Source of the DNA: Saccharicrinis sp963677245 | Lineage (GTDB): Bacteria; Bacteroidota; Bacteroidia; Bacteroidales; Marinilabiliaceae | Length of the DNA stretch: 64,000 bases | Reading direction: 5' to 3' | Assembly (NCBI GenBank): GCA_963677245.1 | Contig: OY781921.1 | Span: 248,001 to 312,000 of the forward strand | Part shown: positions 7,492-16,441 of the stretch, in pieces | Layout: the number at the start of each line of letters is the position of its first letter | How positions within the stretch are numbered: the stretch's first letter is position 1 | Notes under the pieces: model-generated | What the model was told of the DNA's origin: nothing | Databases searched by the model: none | The model's input: the letters and a program-made list of their open reading frames with translations, nothing else | Translations under genes and position numbers: made by a program

Positions 7492-8844
7492 ATGGCAAAG
7501 TATTTTTTATTCTTAGCGTTAAACACTTTCATTCTGGTTCCCATCTTCGGGCAAACCAATATTAATTCCCGTAAAACAGAGGATTTGATTTTAATGCATA
7601 GGCATTCTGCGCAAGCTAGAGGATTAAATAGATATAGCGGGCAGCAATTGAAATCTGCAAATCAGGAAGTGGATAAACTGGACAGTATTGTTGCATTCAA
7701 TTTTAATGAAGAAGAGCAGCAGTGGAATATACCATTCCGAAAAGAAAGTCATTACTACAATAAGGATTCCCAATTGAGTTTGTATTTATATTCAGGTTGG
7801 AACGATGAAAATCAAAACTGGGAAGGATTAATGAAAGAAGAGTATCAATACAATTCTCAGGGAAATCTAGAATGGTTAACGATATATACCAAGGGCGTTA
7901 ATACAGATTGGGCTCCGATGTACAAGGACTTTTTTACTTATAATGAATTGAATCAGGAGGAAGAAATCACCAGTTATTATTGGTCATATGCTACCGAGAA
8001 TGATTGGAAATTTTCGGAAAGAACAGCATTACAATATAATGCCAATGATCAATTAGAATATAAAACGGTGTATTGGAAATTACCTCAGGAAGGATGGATA
8101 AAACATGATCAGTCACAATATTTTTATGACAATGGCGCTGCAGATTCTATTGTTACATCAACATGGGATGAAATCAACGCCAATTGGATAGAAACAGAAA
8201 AACTAAGTTATGTATATCATCCTACGGAAGGATTTCTTGTGGCAGAGTATGCGTATGATAAAGATGAGGTGGATAATTCGTGGATAAAAAAAGAAGCTTT
8301 TGTTTATGTTCGGAATAAAGATAAGCAATTGGTAGAGCGAAATCAGGCAATATATGACGAGCAAGGAGATAAGCTTACGAAGCAGTACAAGCATACATAC
8401 GTTCACGATTTTTCAGTAGAAATGAATACGCTTCTTTTGCCGGATTGGTATACTTTTTCCTATCCTAATTTTTTTCATCATCAGGTAGATACTAAATCAG
8501 AAGAGGTTTATGATTTTTCTGATTCAAGGTGGAGGCAGTACCGGGAATTAAAGTACTTCTATTCTCCCAAAGATGTAAGTACAAACTTAACACTGGAAGA
8601 AGAAGAAAACTTTATTAAGATTTACCCCAATCCAGCGAATGACTATGTAATTATAGATTGGAATAATGCAGCATACCATCAGGTTCAGTTGCAAATTTAT
8701 GATTTGAGCGCTCATAAAGTGCTGGAGCAGCAATGTACAAGAAATAGCAAAGTTGAATTAGCAGGATTAAAGCCTGGAATTTATATCTATCAGCTTATTG
8801 GGGGAGCTACCACCGAAACCGGAAAAATTATAATAGAAAGATAG
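7492..8844 (+). CDS. Secreted protein with type IX sorting domain
   Basis: 450 residues. An N-terminal signal peptide (AKYFLFLALNTFILVPIFGQ) is followed by about 330 residues of repeated Trp/Tyr-rich beta segments (patterns such as WNDENQNWEG and ENDWKFSERTALQYN, recurring every roughly 40-45 residues). The C-terminal 75 residues form a Por/T9SS type A sorting domain (IKIYPNPANDYVII ... GLKPGIYIYQL ... GKIIIER). It should be exported through the outer membrane by the type IX system and attached or released. The repeats look like those of RHS/YD-type or beta-propeller proteins, but the function is not recognisable. Confidence 0.85.
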   Translation: MAKYFLFLALNTFILVPIFGQTNINSRKTEDLILMHRHSAQARGLNRYSGQQLKSANQEVDKLDSIVAFNFNEEEQQWNIPFRKESHYYNKDSQLSLYLYSGWNDENQNWEGLMKEEYQYNSQGNLEWLTIYTKGVNTDWAPMYKDFFTYNELNQEEEITSYYWSYATENDWKFSERTALQYNANDQLEYKTVYWKLPQEGWIKHDQSQYFYDNGAADSIVTSTWDEINANWIETEKLSYVYHPTEGFLVAEYAYDKDEVDNSWIKKEAFVYVRNKDKQLVERNQAIYDEQGDKLTKQYKHTYVHDFSVEMNTLLLPDWYTFSYPNFFHHQVDTKSEEVYDFSDSRWRQYRELKYFYSPKDVSTNLTLEEEENFIKIYPNPANDYVIIDWNNAAYHQVQLQIYDLSAHKVLEQQCTRNSKVELAGLKPGIYIYQLIGGATTETGKIIIER

Positions 8845-8934
8845 ATTGGCCTTATAACATTACAAAGTAAGTACATAAAAAGTAATCCAACGGATATACG
8901 ATTAAGGTGCTTACTTTGTAATCAAAGGTTTCGA

Positions 8935-9141
8935 TTAATTTACTTCCTGAATAACCGCATCAAACGATTCATTTTGAGTAATGTTGGTAAGCTCTTTGCC
9001 TCCTAGCTCACTTAAACTTCCTTCAATCTCATCACCAATGTTCACTAAAGAACAACCAACTAACTCAAAAACGGATACAATAGTATCGGTTTGAACTTCA
9101 TAAAAACCATCTAATCGGGTTTTTGTAACTACACCTTTCAT
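8935..9141 (-). CDS. Small conserved-type protein
   Basis: 68 residues, beginning MKGVVTKTRLDGFYEVQT, with a beta-rich pattern reminiscent of a small OB-fold/S1-like barrel (VFELVGCSLVNIGDEIEG, then NITQNESFDAVIQEV). It lies alone on the minus strand between two plus-strand genes. A perfect TAnnTTTG -7 element for its strand is at 9227-9234, about 85 bases upstream of the ATG. The promoter and the compositional quality argue that it is real despite its size. Function unknown. Confidence 0.65.
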   Translation of the reverse strand: MKGVVTKTRLDGFYEVQTDTIVSVFELVGCSLVNIGDEIEGSLSELGGKELTNITQNESFDAVIQEVN

Positions 9142-9226
9142 AATGTATTAATTTAGTAAAATAAAAATGTTAGTACGATGATTCTAGGCTTAAAATCATC
9201 TCTTTTGCGGTGGTATATTGAAGTCT

Positions 9227-9234
9227 CAAAGATA
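9227..9234 (-). promoter_or_regulatory. -7 element (TATCTTTG) for the 68-residue gene
   Basis: On the minus strand the sequence reads TATCTTTG, matching the Bacteroidota TAnnTTTG. No good TTG is found 19-21 bases further upstream, so this is a partial promoter match. Confidence 0.45.
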
Positions 9235-9404
9235 TGTAAAATAATAATTGAATATATCAGGATACAGTGATAATTATGTTGCGATATGTTTTTATAGCAT
9301 AAATAGCAGATAGACTGTGTTCTAATATTTTTGAGCAAGTGTTTTTTTATAATTTATTACATTTAAGGTGAAATAAGCAAAGTAACCTTGAAACATTAAA
9401 TTTT

Positions 9405-10751
9405 ATGAAAAAAACAATCCTAATCCTAGCGGTAGCATTTTGTTACCAGATTCTTTCAATTGCACAATCAACCAACGAAGCTCCAAAAATTATAAAAACA
9501 GTTCCTGCCATGGGAGACTGTGATGTCGATCCTGAGCTGAAAGAGATTTTGGTTTATTTTGATCAGGATATGGGTGGAGGCATGTCAACGATCAATACAT
9601 CAAACATGCCGAAAAGCAATGGAAGAGCACGTTGGGTGGATAATAGAACCTTCTCGATTCCAGTGCAGTTATATGCCAATAAGATGTATGCTATTGGATT
9701 TAACAATCAAAAATATACTGGATTTAGAAATACTTCCGGAATACCATTAAATCCTGACATGCTTTTTTTCAAAACTCAGTCGGTTAATTATGTACAATTA
9801 AATAAAAAGGCTTACCAAGAGTTGATCGATATTTTTCCTTGTAAATATTCCTATGCTACAAGAAATGGAATTGAGTGGGAATCTATCTTAAAAGAGAAAA
9901 AAGAGGAATTGATCAATGCAGAATCAAATGTTGATTTTACCATTCAATTGTTATCTATATTTAAGATGGCTGAAGATCCGCATTTATGGGTTGAGTTTGA
10001 AGGGAATCGTTATAATACGAACCCTTTAAAAATGGTTAGTGCCAACTGTAATAAAAAACTTATTTTCGGAATGCTCCAAAACAAAAAACTAAGTAAAGAT
10101 TTTAAGGTGATTACAGGAACCATAGATAGTATGGCATACATTTATTTTCAAGATTGGAATACTCCCTTGGATCAAATTAAACTACAGGCTTGGGGTAATT
10201 CCAAAAATCCTCAAATTTCTTTAGATGAGGTTTTAAAGGAGCTCTTTTTATACCCAAATTTGATTATTGATGTAAGAGAAAATGGAGGCGGTAACGAAAG
10301 GAATGCCAAAGCGATTGCTTCGTGTCTGATAGAGAATGAAGTAGCTTTTGAAAAAGTAGTGGGGTATAATAGCGAAAGTGGAAAGTTTGACCAGGAACAT
10401 ATTAAAACCATAGAACCCAATAATGGCTCCTTACATTACAAAGGAAAAACGTATGTGCTGTCAGGTCCTTCCGGTATGAGTAGCAACGAAGCCTTTGTTT
10501 TAATGATGAAGGCTGCACCAAACATCGATGTAATAGGGATGAGTACTTACGGAAGTTCAGGTAATCCTCAACCATACACATTATCAAATGGCATTACGCT
10601 ATATATTCCATCTTGGCAGGCGTATACTTTAGATGATGAGTTAATAGAAGGTAATGGGGTTAAACCAAATATCGAAATCATAACCAAACCCGAAGACTTT
10701 AAAGATAGAGATGTTCTAATAGAAAAGGTAAAAGAACTAGTAAGTAACTAG
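9405..10751 (+). CDS. S41 family (tail-specific type) peptidase
   Basis: 448 residues with a signal peptide (to about residue 20, ending IAQ). Residues about 28-122 form a bacterial Ig-like (SbsA/Big_5 type) domain (PKIIKTVPAMGDCDVDPELKE ...). The C-terminal half is an S41 peptidase core (LIIDVRENGGGNERNA, then SGPSGMSSNEAFVLMMKAA containing the probable catalytic Ser, and a YIPSWQAY region). No PDZ domain is seen. It acts outside the cytoplasm, presumably in the periplasm or at the surface. Convergent with the biotin enzyme gene, with which it shares a terminator hairpin at 10796-10821. Confidence 0.85.
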   Translation: MKKTILILAVAFCYQILSIAQSTNEAPKIIKTVPAMGDCDVDPELKEILVYFDQDMGGGMSTINTSNMPKSNGRARWVDNRTFSIPVQLYANKMYAIGFNNQKYTGFRNTSGIPLNPDMLFFKTQSVNYVQLNKKAYQELIDIFPCKYSYATRNGIEWESILKEKKEELINAESNVDFTIQLLSIFKMAEDPHLWVEFEGNRYNTNPLKMVSANCNKKLIFGMLQNKKLSKDFKVITGTIDSMAYIYFQDWNTPLDQIKLQAWGNSKNPQISLDEVLKELFLYPNLIIDVRENGGGNERNAKAIASCLIENEVAFEKVVGYNSESGKFDQEHIKTIEPNNGSLHYKGKTYVLSGPSGMSSNEAFVLMMKAAPNIDVIGMSTYGSSGNPQPYTLSNGITLYIPSWQAYTLDDELIEGNGVKPNIEIITKPEDFKDRDVLIEKVKELVSN

Positions 10752-10795
10752 GTTTATTGAGTTTTATTTTAGGAGGTTAGAAAGATATCAAACAA

Positions 10796-10821
10796 AAAAG
10801 CCGCTATTGCTAGCGGCTTTT
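10796..10821. terminator. Bidirectional terminator
   Basis: Hairpin AAAAGCCGCTA-TTGC-TAGCGGCTTTT, an 11-bp perfect stem flanked by A/T runs, between two convergent genes. It can serve both the S41 peptidase gene (+) and the biotin-carboxyltransferase gene (-). Confidence 0.9.
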
Positions 10822-10842
10822 GTATTTATAATAGAAATAATG

Positions 10843-12984
10843 TTATTGAGCGATGTCAAGAACTTTTGTATCTGCAGCAACGGTGTCACCAACGTTTACA
10901 AATATTTCATTAACCGTACCGGCATAATCAGTAGTAATGCTATTTTCCATTTTCATGGCTTCAAGAATAATTACTACCTGACCTTTATCAACGCTATCTC
11001 CAGGTTGTACTTGAATATCAAGAATTTTACCAGGCATTGGTACAGTAACTGCTTTCGTGGGACCAGTAGCTTTAGGAGCAGCAGCACTTGCCTTTGGTGC
11101 TTCTGCAGCAGGAGCAGCAGCTTCATCTACTATGTCCATAAGAGCAGCATCTGCAGGAACAGTTTCTCCTTCTTCTACAAGTAAGTTGTTTACATATCCA
11201 GCATAAGGAGTAGTAATACTGTTTTCCATTTTCATGGCTTCTAATATAGCTACTTGCTGGTCTTTCTCAACTTTGTCGCCAGGTTGAACTAAGAATTGTA
11301 ATACTTTACCAGGCATTGGTACAGTAATTTTCTTACCAGTCACTTGCTTAGCAGCCGCTTTAGGTTGTTCTTTAACTTCCGCTTTTTCTTCCTTAGGCGC
11401 ATTGGCTTGTTGCGCTTCCCAGGCAGCTTTTTTAACACCAGTTAAATAACCTTTGGCTACCATTGGGAATAATTCCAATAGCAATACTTCTTCTTCGTTC
11501 TCTGCTAATTTAACACCACCAAAGTCCTCTAATACTGGATTTGGTTGCATCTTATATGTAGATGTATCGAATGGACGCTCATCTTTGTGTCCACAGATTT
11601 TCTCTCTAAACTCTGGTTTTACCGGAATTGGCGTATCTCCGTACTCACCTTTAACAAGACTGATAAACTGGTTAGATACGTTGGTATACATAGCGCTACC
11701 TTTCTTAATATCCATCGCACAGTTTACTGCTTGTGCACCTACGATTTGGCTGGTAGGAGTTACCAATGGAGGTAAACCTGCATCTAATCTTACCTGAGGA
11801 ATCAGTTTCATTGCATCTTCCAGAATGTCTTCTGATTTAAGTGCTTTTAACTGAGCCACCATGTTGGTATACATACCTCCAGGGATTTGTGCATTTTTTA
11901 CCAGTTCGTTTGGTTTAGGGAATCCGAAATATTTTTCAATAGCGTGACACGCACTAACTAATTCCGGCTCATTTCCTTTTTTAGCTGCAGCAATAGCTTT
12001 ATCAAATAAAGCATCAATGTCAGCAGGAAGCGTATCTGTTAATGGATTGAATGGTTTTGGGAAATGTTTACCCGCATCCACATCTGCTAATTCCTGACGA
12101 ATCTTATATAACTCCTCATTAATTTTGGCAACCGCTTCCATGTTTACATCCATCTCAATACCTAGTTTTTTAGTAAACAGGTAAATTAATTCGATGGCAG
12201 GAGCAGCTGGTCCACCAGCAAAGTTCCAAATGTTTGTGTCAACAACATCAACACCAGCAATTACAGCAGCTAAAATAGCAGCTAAACCATATCCAGGCGT
12301 ACAGTGAGTATGGAAGTCAACAGGTACTTTAACATTTTTCTTAAACGAAGAAACCAATTTAGCCACACGCATAGGTGGAATTAGACCACTCATATCTTTA
12401 ATGGTGATCATGTCTGCGCCTAACTTCTCTAATTCTTTCGCTTTGTTTACAAAATACTCATCAGTAAATACAGGCTTTGGAAGTGGTTTTCCTTTTAAAA
12501 GTGCTTTATAACGCGCAGCTCTTTTGTATTCCGGATCAATTGTATAACATACAGCACAATCAGCCATACCACCATGTTCTTTTACATACTTAATGGTTGA
12601 CTTTACATTGTTAATGTCATTTAACGCATCAAAAATACGCATGATACCAAGACCAGAACTAATGGCATTTTTACAGAACCCATCAATAATTTCATTGGTA
12701 TAAGGAGTATAACCAAAAAGGTTTCTTCCTCTGGATAGTGCGGTTAATTTACTAACATCACCAACAGCTTTTTTAATAGTCTGAAGGCGAGTCCATGGAT
12801 TCTCGTTTAGGTAACGCATAACGGAATCAGGTACTGCACCACCCCATACTTCCATTGCGTAAAAGTTAGCGTCTTTGTAAAATGGTAAAACGCGATCAAT
12901 TTGCTCCTGGCGCATTCTTGTTGCGAACAAAGATTGTTGCCCATCTCTAAGCGTTAGGTCTCGAATCAATAGTTTCTTTGACAT
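10843..12984 (-). CDS. Oxaloacetate decarboxylase/pyruvate carboxylase-type carboxyltransferase with two biotin domains
   Basis: 713 residues. Residues 1 to about 460 are the carboxyltransferase barrel of the OadA/PycB/transcarboxylase 5S family (start SKKLLIRDLTLRDGQQS, metal ligands in HTHCTPG, TIKDMSGL lysine region). The C-terminal part has an Ala/Lys linker and then two consecutive biotinyl-carrier domains, each with EAMKMENSI (predicted biotin lysines K585 and K678), separated by an Ala/Pro-rich linker. The reaction is transfer of a carboxyl group between biotin and pyruvate/oxaloacetate. Whether it works as a Na+-pumping decarboxylase, a transcarboxylase or a two-subunit pyruvate carboxylase cannot be told, because no beta/gamma or biotin carboxylase gene is nearby. 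The duplicated biotin domain is unusual. Confidence 0.9.
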   Translation of the reverse strand: MSKKLLIRDLTLRDGQQSLFATRMRQEQIDRVLPFYKDANFYAMEVWGGAVPDSVMRYLNENPWTRLQTIKKAVGDVSKLTALSRGRNLFGYTPYTNEIIDGFCKNAISSGLGIMRIFDALNDINNVKSTIKYVKEHGGMADCAVCYTIDPEYKRAARYKALLKGKPLPKPVFTDEYFVNKAKELEKLGADMITIKDMSGLIPPMRVAKLVSSFKKNVKVPVDFHTHCTPGYGLAAILAAVIAGVDVVDTNIWNFAGGPAAPAIELIYLFTKKLGIEMDVNMEAVAKINEELYKIRQELADVDAGKHFPKPFNPLTDTLPADIDALFDKAIAAAKKGNEPELVSACHAIEKYFGFPKPNELVKNAQIPGGMYTNMVAQLKALKSEDILEDAMKLIPQVRLDAGLPPLVTPTSQIVGAQAVNCAMDIKKGSAMYTNVSNQFISLVKGEYGDTPIPVKPEFREKICGHKDERPFDTSTYKMQPNPVLEDFGGVKLAENEEEVLLLELFPMVAKGYLTGVKKAAWEAQQANAPKEEKAEVKEQPKAAAKQVTGKKITVPMPGKVLQFLVQPGDKVEKDQQVAILEAMKMENSITTPYAGYVNNLLVEEGETVPADAALMDIVDEAAAPAAEAPKASAAAPKATGPTKAVTVPMPGKILDIQVQPGDSVDKGQVVIILEAMKMENSITTDYAGTVNEIFVNVGDTVAADTKVLDIAQ

Positions 12985-13024
12985 GTTTTTGGTTTGCTAC
13001 GGTTATTACTGAATTATCTGGCTA

Positions 13025-13056
13025 CAAAAATATAAAATAGCACCATAAAAAAGCAA
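13025..13056 (-). promoter_or_regulatory. Promoter of the biotin-carboxyltransferase gene
   Basis: On the minus strand: TTG (13054-13056), 21-base spacer, TATTTTTG (13025-13032), matching the Bacteroidota -33/-7 consensus, about 40 bases upstream of the ATG. The rest of the gap to 13287 is AT-rich with no gene. Confidence 0.8.
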
Positions 13057-13287
13057 TGAAATTACCATGTTTATAGGTATTATATAACATGAATTTTTTT
13101 TTAAAGAAATTTTTCTTTAATATTACAATCCCATTCTATTTATCAGTCCCAACAAGCCTTTTTTACTGACTTTTGTCTTGTTTTTGATTCAAAAAGGACT
13201 GTTTTTCCTCTTTATTTTTTCGCAGTAAATACTCTGAAATACTTGTTAACAAATTTTAACCAGAGGATTGCTTCTTTTCTTTACTTT

Positions 13288-14130
13288 TTAGGATAATTGA
13301 GATTGATGATATTGTATTAAGCCATACATTGGAGAGGCACTAATTTTACCTGTTTGCAATTCATATATATTCAATACTTCAGTGAGGATATTTTTAAAAT
13401 GAAAGGCGATACTTCCTGTAAAATGGATTTTGTGTTGTTTGACATCTGTGTACTGCAATAAATTTCTTTCTACAAATGCTTCAAAACTGGAAGAAACTAT
13501 CCTGTAAATAGGAGGGGAGCTTAGATGCTCTTTTATAAACGGAGTAAATTGAGCTAAAAATCTATTCGGAAAGTCTTGTTTATAAATATGGGTTAATATA
13601 TCGGCCTGCGTGTAGTTGTATTCTGCAAAAAAGGCGTCTCTAATTTTTATGGGTAATTGATTTTTTAAAAGATCAGCCATAAACATTTTACCTAATACAG
13701 CTCCACTTCCTTCATCGCCAATAATATATCCTAAAGGAGATATGTTTTCAAGGATATTTTTGCCATCATACAGGCAGGAGTTGGAACCTGTTCCTAATAT
13801 GCAGGCAATTCCTTGCTCTTGTCCGCACAAAGATCGCGCTGCTGCCAAGAGATCGCTGTTAATAGTAATTGAGGCATTAATACATAACTGTTGTAGTGCA
13901 TCAGAAACGATTTTATTTTTATCATCACCAATGCAGCCTGCACCATAGAAATGAATTTCCTGTACAGCAGAGCAGTTTATATTGAAACTGTTTTGTAATT
14001 CCAGATAAATTTGTTCGCTGCTTTGGTAAAAAGGATTAATTCCTGCCGATGTAAACTGGCATTTTACTTTTTGGTTATCAATTAAAGCCCAATGTGTTTT
14101 GGTAGAACCACTATCTGCAATTAATATCAT
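13288..14130 (-). CDS. BadF/BadG-type ATPase, N-acetylglucosamine kinase-like
   Basis: 280 residues with the ASKHA sugar-kinase fold. Phosphate 1 motif DSGSTKTHW is at 6-14, a conserved Asp in NSDLLAAAR at 93, GTGSNS at 113-118 and GDEGSGAVLG at 138-147. This is the arrangement of eukaryotic-type N-acetylglucosamine kinases within the BcrAD/BadFG family. It probably phosphorylates an amino sugar in the cytoplasm with ATP during sugar or peptidoglycan recycling; the substrate is inferred from family only. It is transcribed in the same direction as the HAD phosphatase upstream, with a 102-base gap. Confidence 0.85.
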   Translation of the reverse strand: MILIADSGSTKTHWALIDNQKVKCQFTSAGINPFYQSSEQIYLELQNSFNINCSAVQEIHFYGAGCIGDDKNKIVSDALQQLCINASITINSDLLAAARSLCGQEQGIACILGTGSNSCLYDGKNILENISPLGYIIGDEGSGAVLGKMFMADLLKNQLPIKIRDAFFAEYNYTQADILTHIYKQDFPNRFLAQFTPFIKEHLSSPPIYRIVSSSFEAFVERNLLQYTDVKQHKIHFTGSIAFHFKNILTEVLNIYELQTGKISASPMYGLIQYHQSQLS

Positions 14131-14232
14131 ACAGTTTTGTTTTAACTCTACAATATTAATTAAAATGTATGAGGAAGCAGAATAAGCTAGTTTATTAGCT
14201 TGTGTAATTAATATATATGTGCCAACGTTATT

Positions 14233-15039
14233 TTATTGGTTTAATATAAATCGATCCACCACTTCAGCTACACCGTCCTCATTATTGGAAGCCACAATTA
14301 CATCAGCCTTATCTCTTAGTTCTGGCGTTACATTGTCAACCCAAACGCCTAATCCGGCAAACTCAACCATGGTTAAATCGTTTCCTGCATTTCCTACTGC
14401 AATAATTTCTTCTTGTTGAATGCCTAACTTACTAGCCAAACGTTTAATACTTGCCGCTTTATCAATACCTTTAGGCATCACCTCTAAAAAGAAAGGTTTT
14501 GAAATAGCTACGCTAAGATTCTTTTTCTCTTCTTTTAGCTTGGGTTCAAAGTCTTTTAAACGAATAGGATCATCCAATAAAATACATTTAACAGCCGATT
14601 GATTCATTTCGGTTTTAAAGCAGTTTACCTTCTGTAGTGGTAATCCGGTTAATTTATGCTCCACATCGATGTACTCCGAATCTGTTTCGCTGATAATCTG
14701 GTTATCCTTATAAGATAAGATATGCAGATTGTTTTCAGTACTGAATTCGTGTAGTTCATGAATTTCGTTTGTACTTAATGTCTGCTCAAAAATAACCAGG
14801 TTGTTTTTTATATCTGTTATAATAGCACCGTTATAAGAAATGATGTACGAACCGAATCTTTGCAAATCAAGTTCTTCTGCATATTGCATCATGGCTTGTG
14901 TAGGTCGACCAGAAGCCAATACCACATAAACTCCTTTTTCCTGGGCTTCCATTAATTTCATTCTGTTTTTCTCAGAAATCTTATAATCGTCGGTCAGTAG
15001 TGTGTCATCTAAATCCAACACAAGCATTTTATACTTCAT
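14233..15039 (-). CDS. Cof-type HAD-IIB phosphatase
   Basis: 268 residues. HAD motif I is DLDDTLL (nucleophile Asp9, acid Asp11), motif II is in VLASGRP, and motif IV is GNAGNDLTM near the C-terminus; the usual form is GDxxND, here GNAGND. The C2B cap lies in the middle. These enzymes dephosphorylate sugar phosphates or cofactors such as FMN and PLP, so the true substrate is unknown. Sits upstream of the GlcNAc-kinase-like gene on the same strand. The opposite-strand regulator gene begins about 200 bases upstream. Confidence 0.85.
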   Translation of the reverse strand: MKYKMLVLDLDDTLLTDDYKISEKNRMKLMEAQEKGVYVVLASGRPTQAMMQYAEELDLQRFGSYIISYNGAIITDIKNNLVIFEQTLSTNEIHELHEFSTENNLHILSYKDNQIISETDSEYIDVEHKLTGLPLQKVNCFKTEMNQSAVKCILLDDPIRLKDFEPKLKEEKKNLSVAISKPFFLEVMPKGIDKAASIKRLASKLGIQQEEIIAVGNAGNDLTMVEFAGLGVWVDNVTPELRDKADVIVASNNEDGVAEVVDRFILNQ

Positions 15040-15173
15040 AACATATCATATTAAGAGCGGGCGAAAATATAAAAAAAGGAGGTGCAAATAAATGTGAGAA
15101 AGCTGATTTAAGTCTATTTAAGATTTTAGACTTCTTTCATTCTTACTATTAACTGTATTCCAAAGCCTATGAT

Positions 15174-15203
15174 TTGCTAATGCTTTTATTTTGTATATTT
15201 TTG
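15174..15203 (+). promoter_or_regulatory. Promoter of the GntR-type regulator gene
   Basis: TTG at 15174-15176, a 19-base spacer and TATTTTTG at 15196-15203, a full Bacteroidota consensus. The predicted transcription start (about 15210) falls inside the operator 15207-15225, so binding there would block transcription of the regulator's own gene. Confidence 0.85.
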
Positions 15204-15206
15204 CAT

Positions 15207-15225
15207 ACTGGTAGGAACCAGTAGG
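15207..15225. promoter_or_regulatory. Operator 1: two ACYRGTAGG boxes, regulator promoter
   Basis: ACTGGTAGG-A-ACCAGTAGG: two direct half-sites with starts 10 bp apart. The sequence ACTGGT-AGGA-ACCAGT within it is also a perfect inverted repeat. The same two-box element occurs on the opposite strand at 16351-16369 downstream of the galT -7 box. Confidence 0.8.
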
Positions 15226-15237
15226 TTTTATAGATTT

Positions 15238-16242
15238 ATGGTAAAGAAAATCATTAAAATAACTTCGGAACATTCGCAGGCCAAATACCGTCAGATCATT
15301 CAATCGGTGATTAACTCCATAGCAGAAGGAGTTATCAAAAAGGGAGACAAAGTTCCATCGATTAACGAAATAGCCAATGAGTATAACTTATCACGTGATA
15401 CCGTTATGCTTGCTTTTAATGAGTTAAAGGCCAGAGGTATTCTGGGGGCAGTTCCGGGAAAAGGTTATTTTGTTGAGAGTGATAATATTGGTATTAAAAA
15501 CAAAGTACTATTGCTATTTGATGAATTAAATTCCTTTAAGGAAGAGCTGTATAATGCTTTTATCGAAAACCTGCCGGATGAAACACAAGTAGATTTGTAC
15601 TTTCACCATTTTGATATCAATGTCTTTTCATCCTTAATTAGAGAACGAATAGGCAAGTATTCTGCGTATGTGATTATGCCCGCCAATTTAAAGGATATTC
15701 TCCCGATTATTCAGTTATTACCTGCAGATAAGGTATATATTTTAGATAGAAAGCTGGATGAATTAAAGGATTACCCTGTTATTTATCAGTCGTTTGATGA
15801 AGATTTATATAATGGACTAAGTGAAGGCTTAAGATTTATTGAAAAATACGAGAAAACGATTTTAGTTTACCCGGGAGGAAAGGAACCTAGAGGATTTTTA
15901 ACAGGCTATGAGCGTTTTTGTAAGGATCATGTTATAAAACCAATTGTATATGATCAGATTAAGGATAAAGAGATTCATAAGGGAGAGGTTTTTATTTTAC
16001 CAACAGACCGTATGTTGGTGAATCTGGTAAAAAGATGCTGGGAACAAGGGCTTAAAATAGGAAAAGATGTAGGTATTATCTCCATTAATGAGTCCGCATT
16101 AAAAGAAGTGGTGGCCAACGGTATTTCAACGATATCAACTGATTTTAAAATGATGGGAAAAACACTGGCCGATTTTGTAGAGAATAAAAGATCGGGCGAA
16201 GTAAAAAATATTTCCCGCTTTAAACAGCGACAATCATTGTAG
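15238..16242 (+). CDS. GntR-family regulator with periplasmic-binding-protein-like sensor domain
   Basis: 334 residues. An N-terminal GntR-type winged helix (about residues 10-75; GDKVPSINEIANEYNLSRDTV) is followed by a LacI/periplasmic-binding-like sugar sensor (residues about 85-334), the architecture of AraR-like repressors. ATG at 15238 follows the promoter. Operators downstream of its own promoter and of the galT promoter indicate autoregulation and control of galT, presumably relieved by a sugar or sugar phosphate related to galactose; the ligand is inference. The sensor part has no recognisable catalytic residues. Confidence 0.9.
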   Translation: MVKKIIKITSEHSQAKYRQIIQSVINSIAEGVIKKGDKVPSINEIANEYNLSRDTVMLAFNELKARGILGAVPGKGYFVESDNIGIKNKVLLLFDELNSFKEELYNAFIENLPDETQVDLYFHHFDINVFSSLIRERIGKYSAYVIMPANLKDILPIIQLLPADKVYILDRKLDELKDYPVIYQSFDEDLYNGLSEGLRFIEKYEKTILVYPGGKEPRGFLTGYERFCKDHVIKPIVYDQIKDKEIHKGEVFILPTDRMLVNLVKRCWEQGLKIGKDVGIISINESALKEVVANGISTISTDFKMMGKTLADFVENKRSGEVKNISRFKQRQSL

Positions 16243-16321
16243 CTGTTATCATTTGCAAAGTAGGAAGTTACCGTATTTATATTTCTATTTTCCATTAAGT
16301 ATAAAAGATAGAAAGTTTGCT

Positions 16322-16350
16322 TTGTGGTAATAAAAAATATTGTAAATTTG
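16322..16350 (+). promoter_or_regulatory. galT promoter
   Basis: TTG at 16322-16324, an 18-base spacer and TAAATTTG at 16343-16350 (TAnnTTTG). A second TTG lies at 16317. Directly followed by operator 2. The 5' leader to the galT ATG is about 85 bases. Confidence 0.75.
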
Positions 16351-16369
16351 CCTACCAGTACCTACTAGT
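16351..16369. promoter_or_regulatory. Operator 2: two ACYRGTAGG boxes, galT promoter
   Basis: CCTACCAGT-A-CCTACTAGT, which on the minus strand reads ACTAGTAGG-T-ACTGGTAGG. These are two half-sites of the same motif and same 10-bp spacing as operator 1, in reverse orientation, beginning right after the -7 box. This is the expected position for a repressor. Confidence 0.8.
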
Positions 16370-16441
16370 TTGGGTGCGACTGAAGAATTTGATCATAACG
16401 TTAGTTTCATATAACACTAATTGCAACTAAAAAAGAATAAA

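Noticed and set aside
9153..9338. 61-residue minus-strand ORF
   Set aside because: Lies across the promoter of the small 68-residue gene and has low-complexity His/Ile/Tyr content.
11453..11797. 114-residue and 76-residue plus-strand ORFs inside the carboxyltransferase gene
   Set aside because: Antisense frames in a conserved gene, with no family features.
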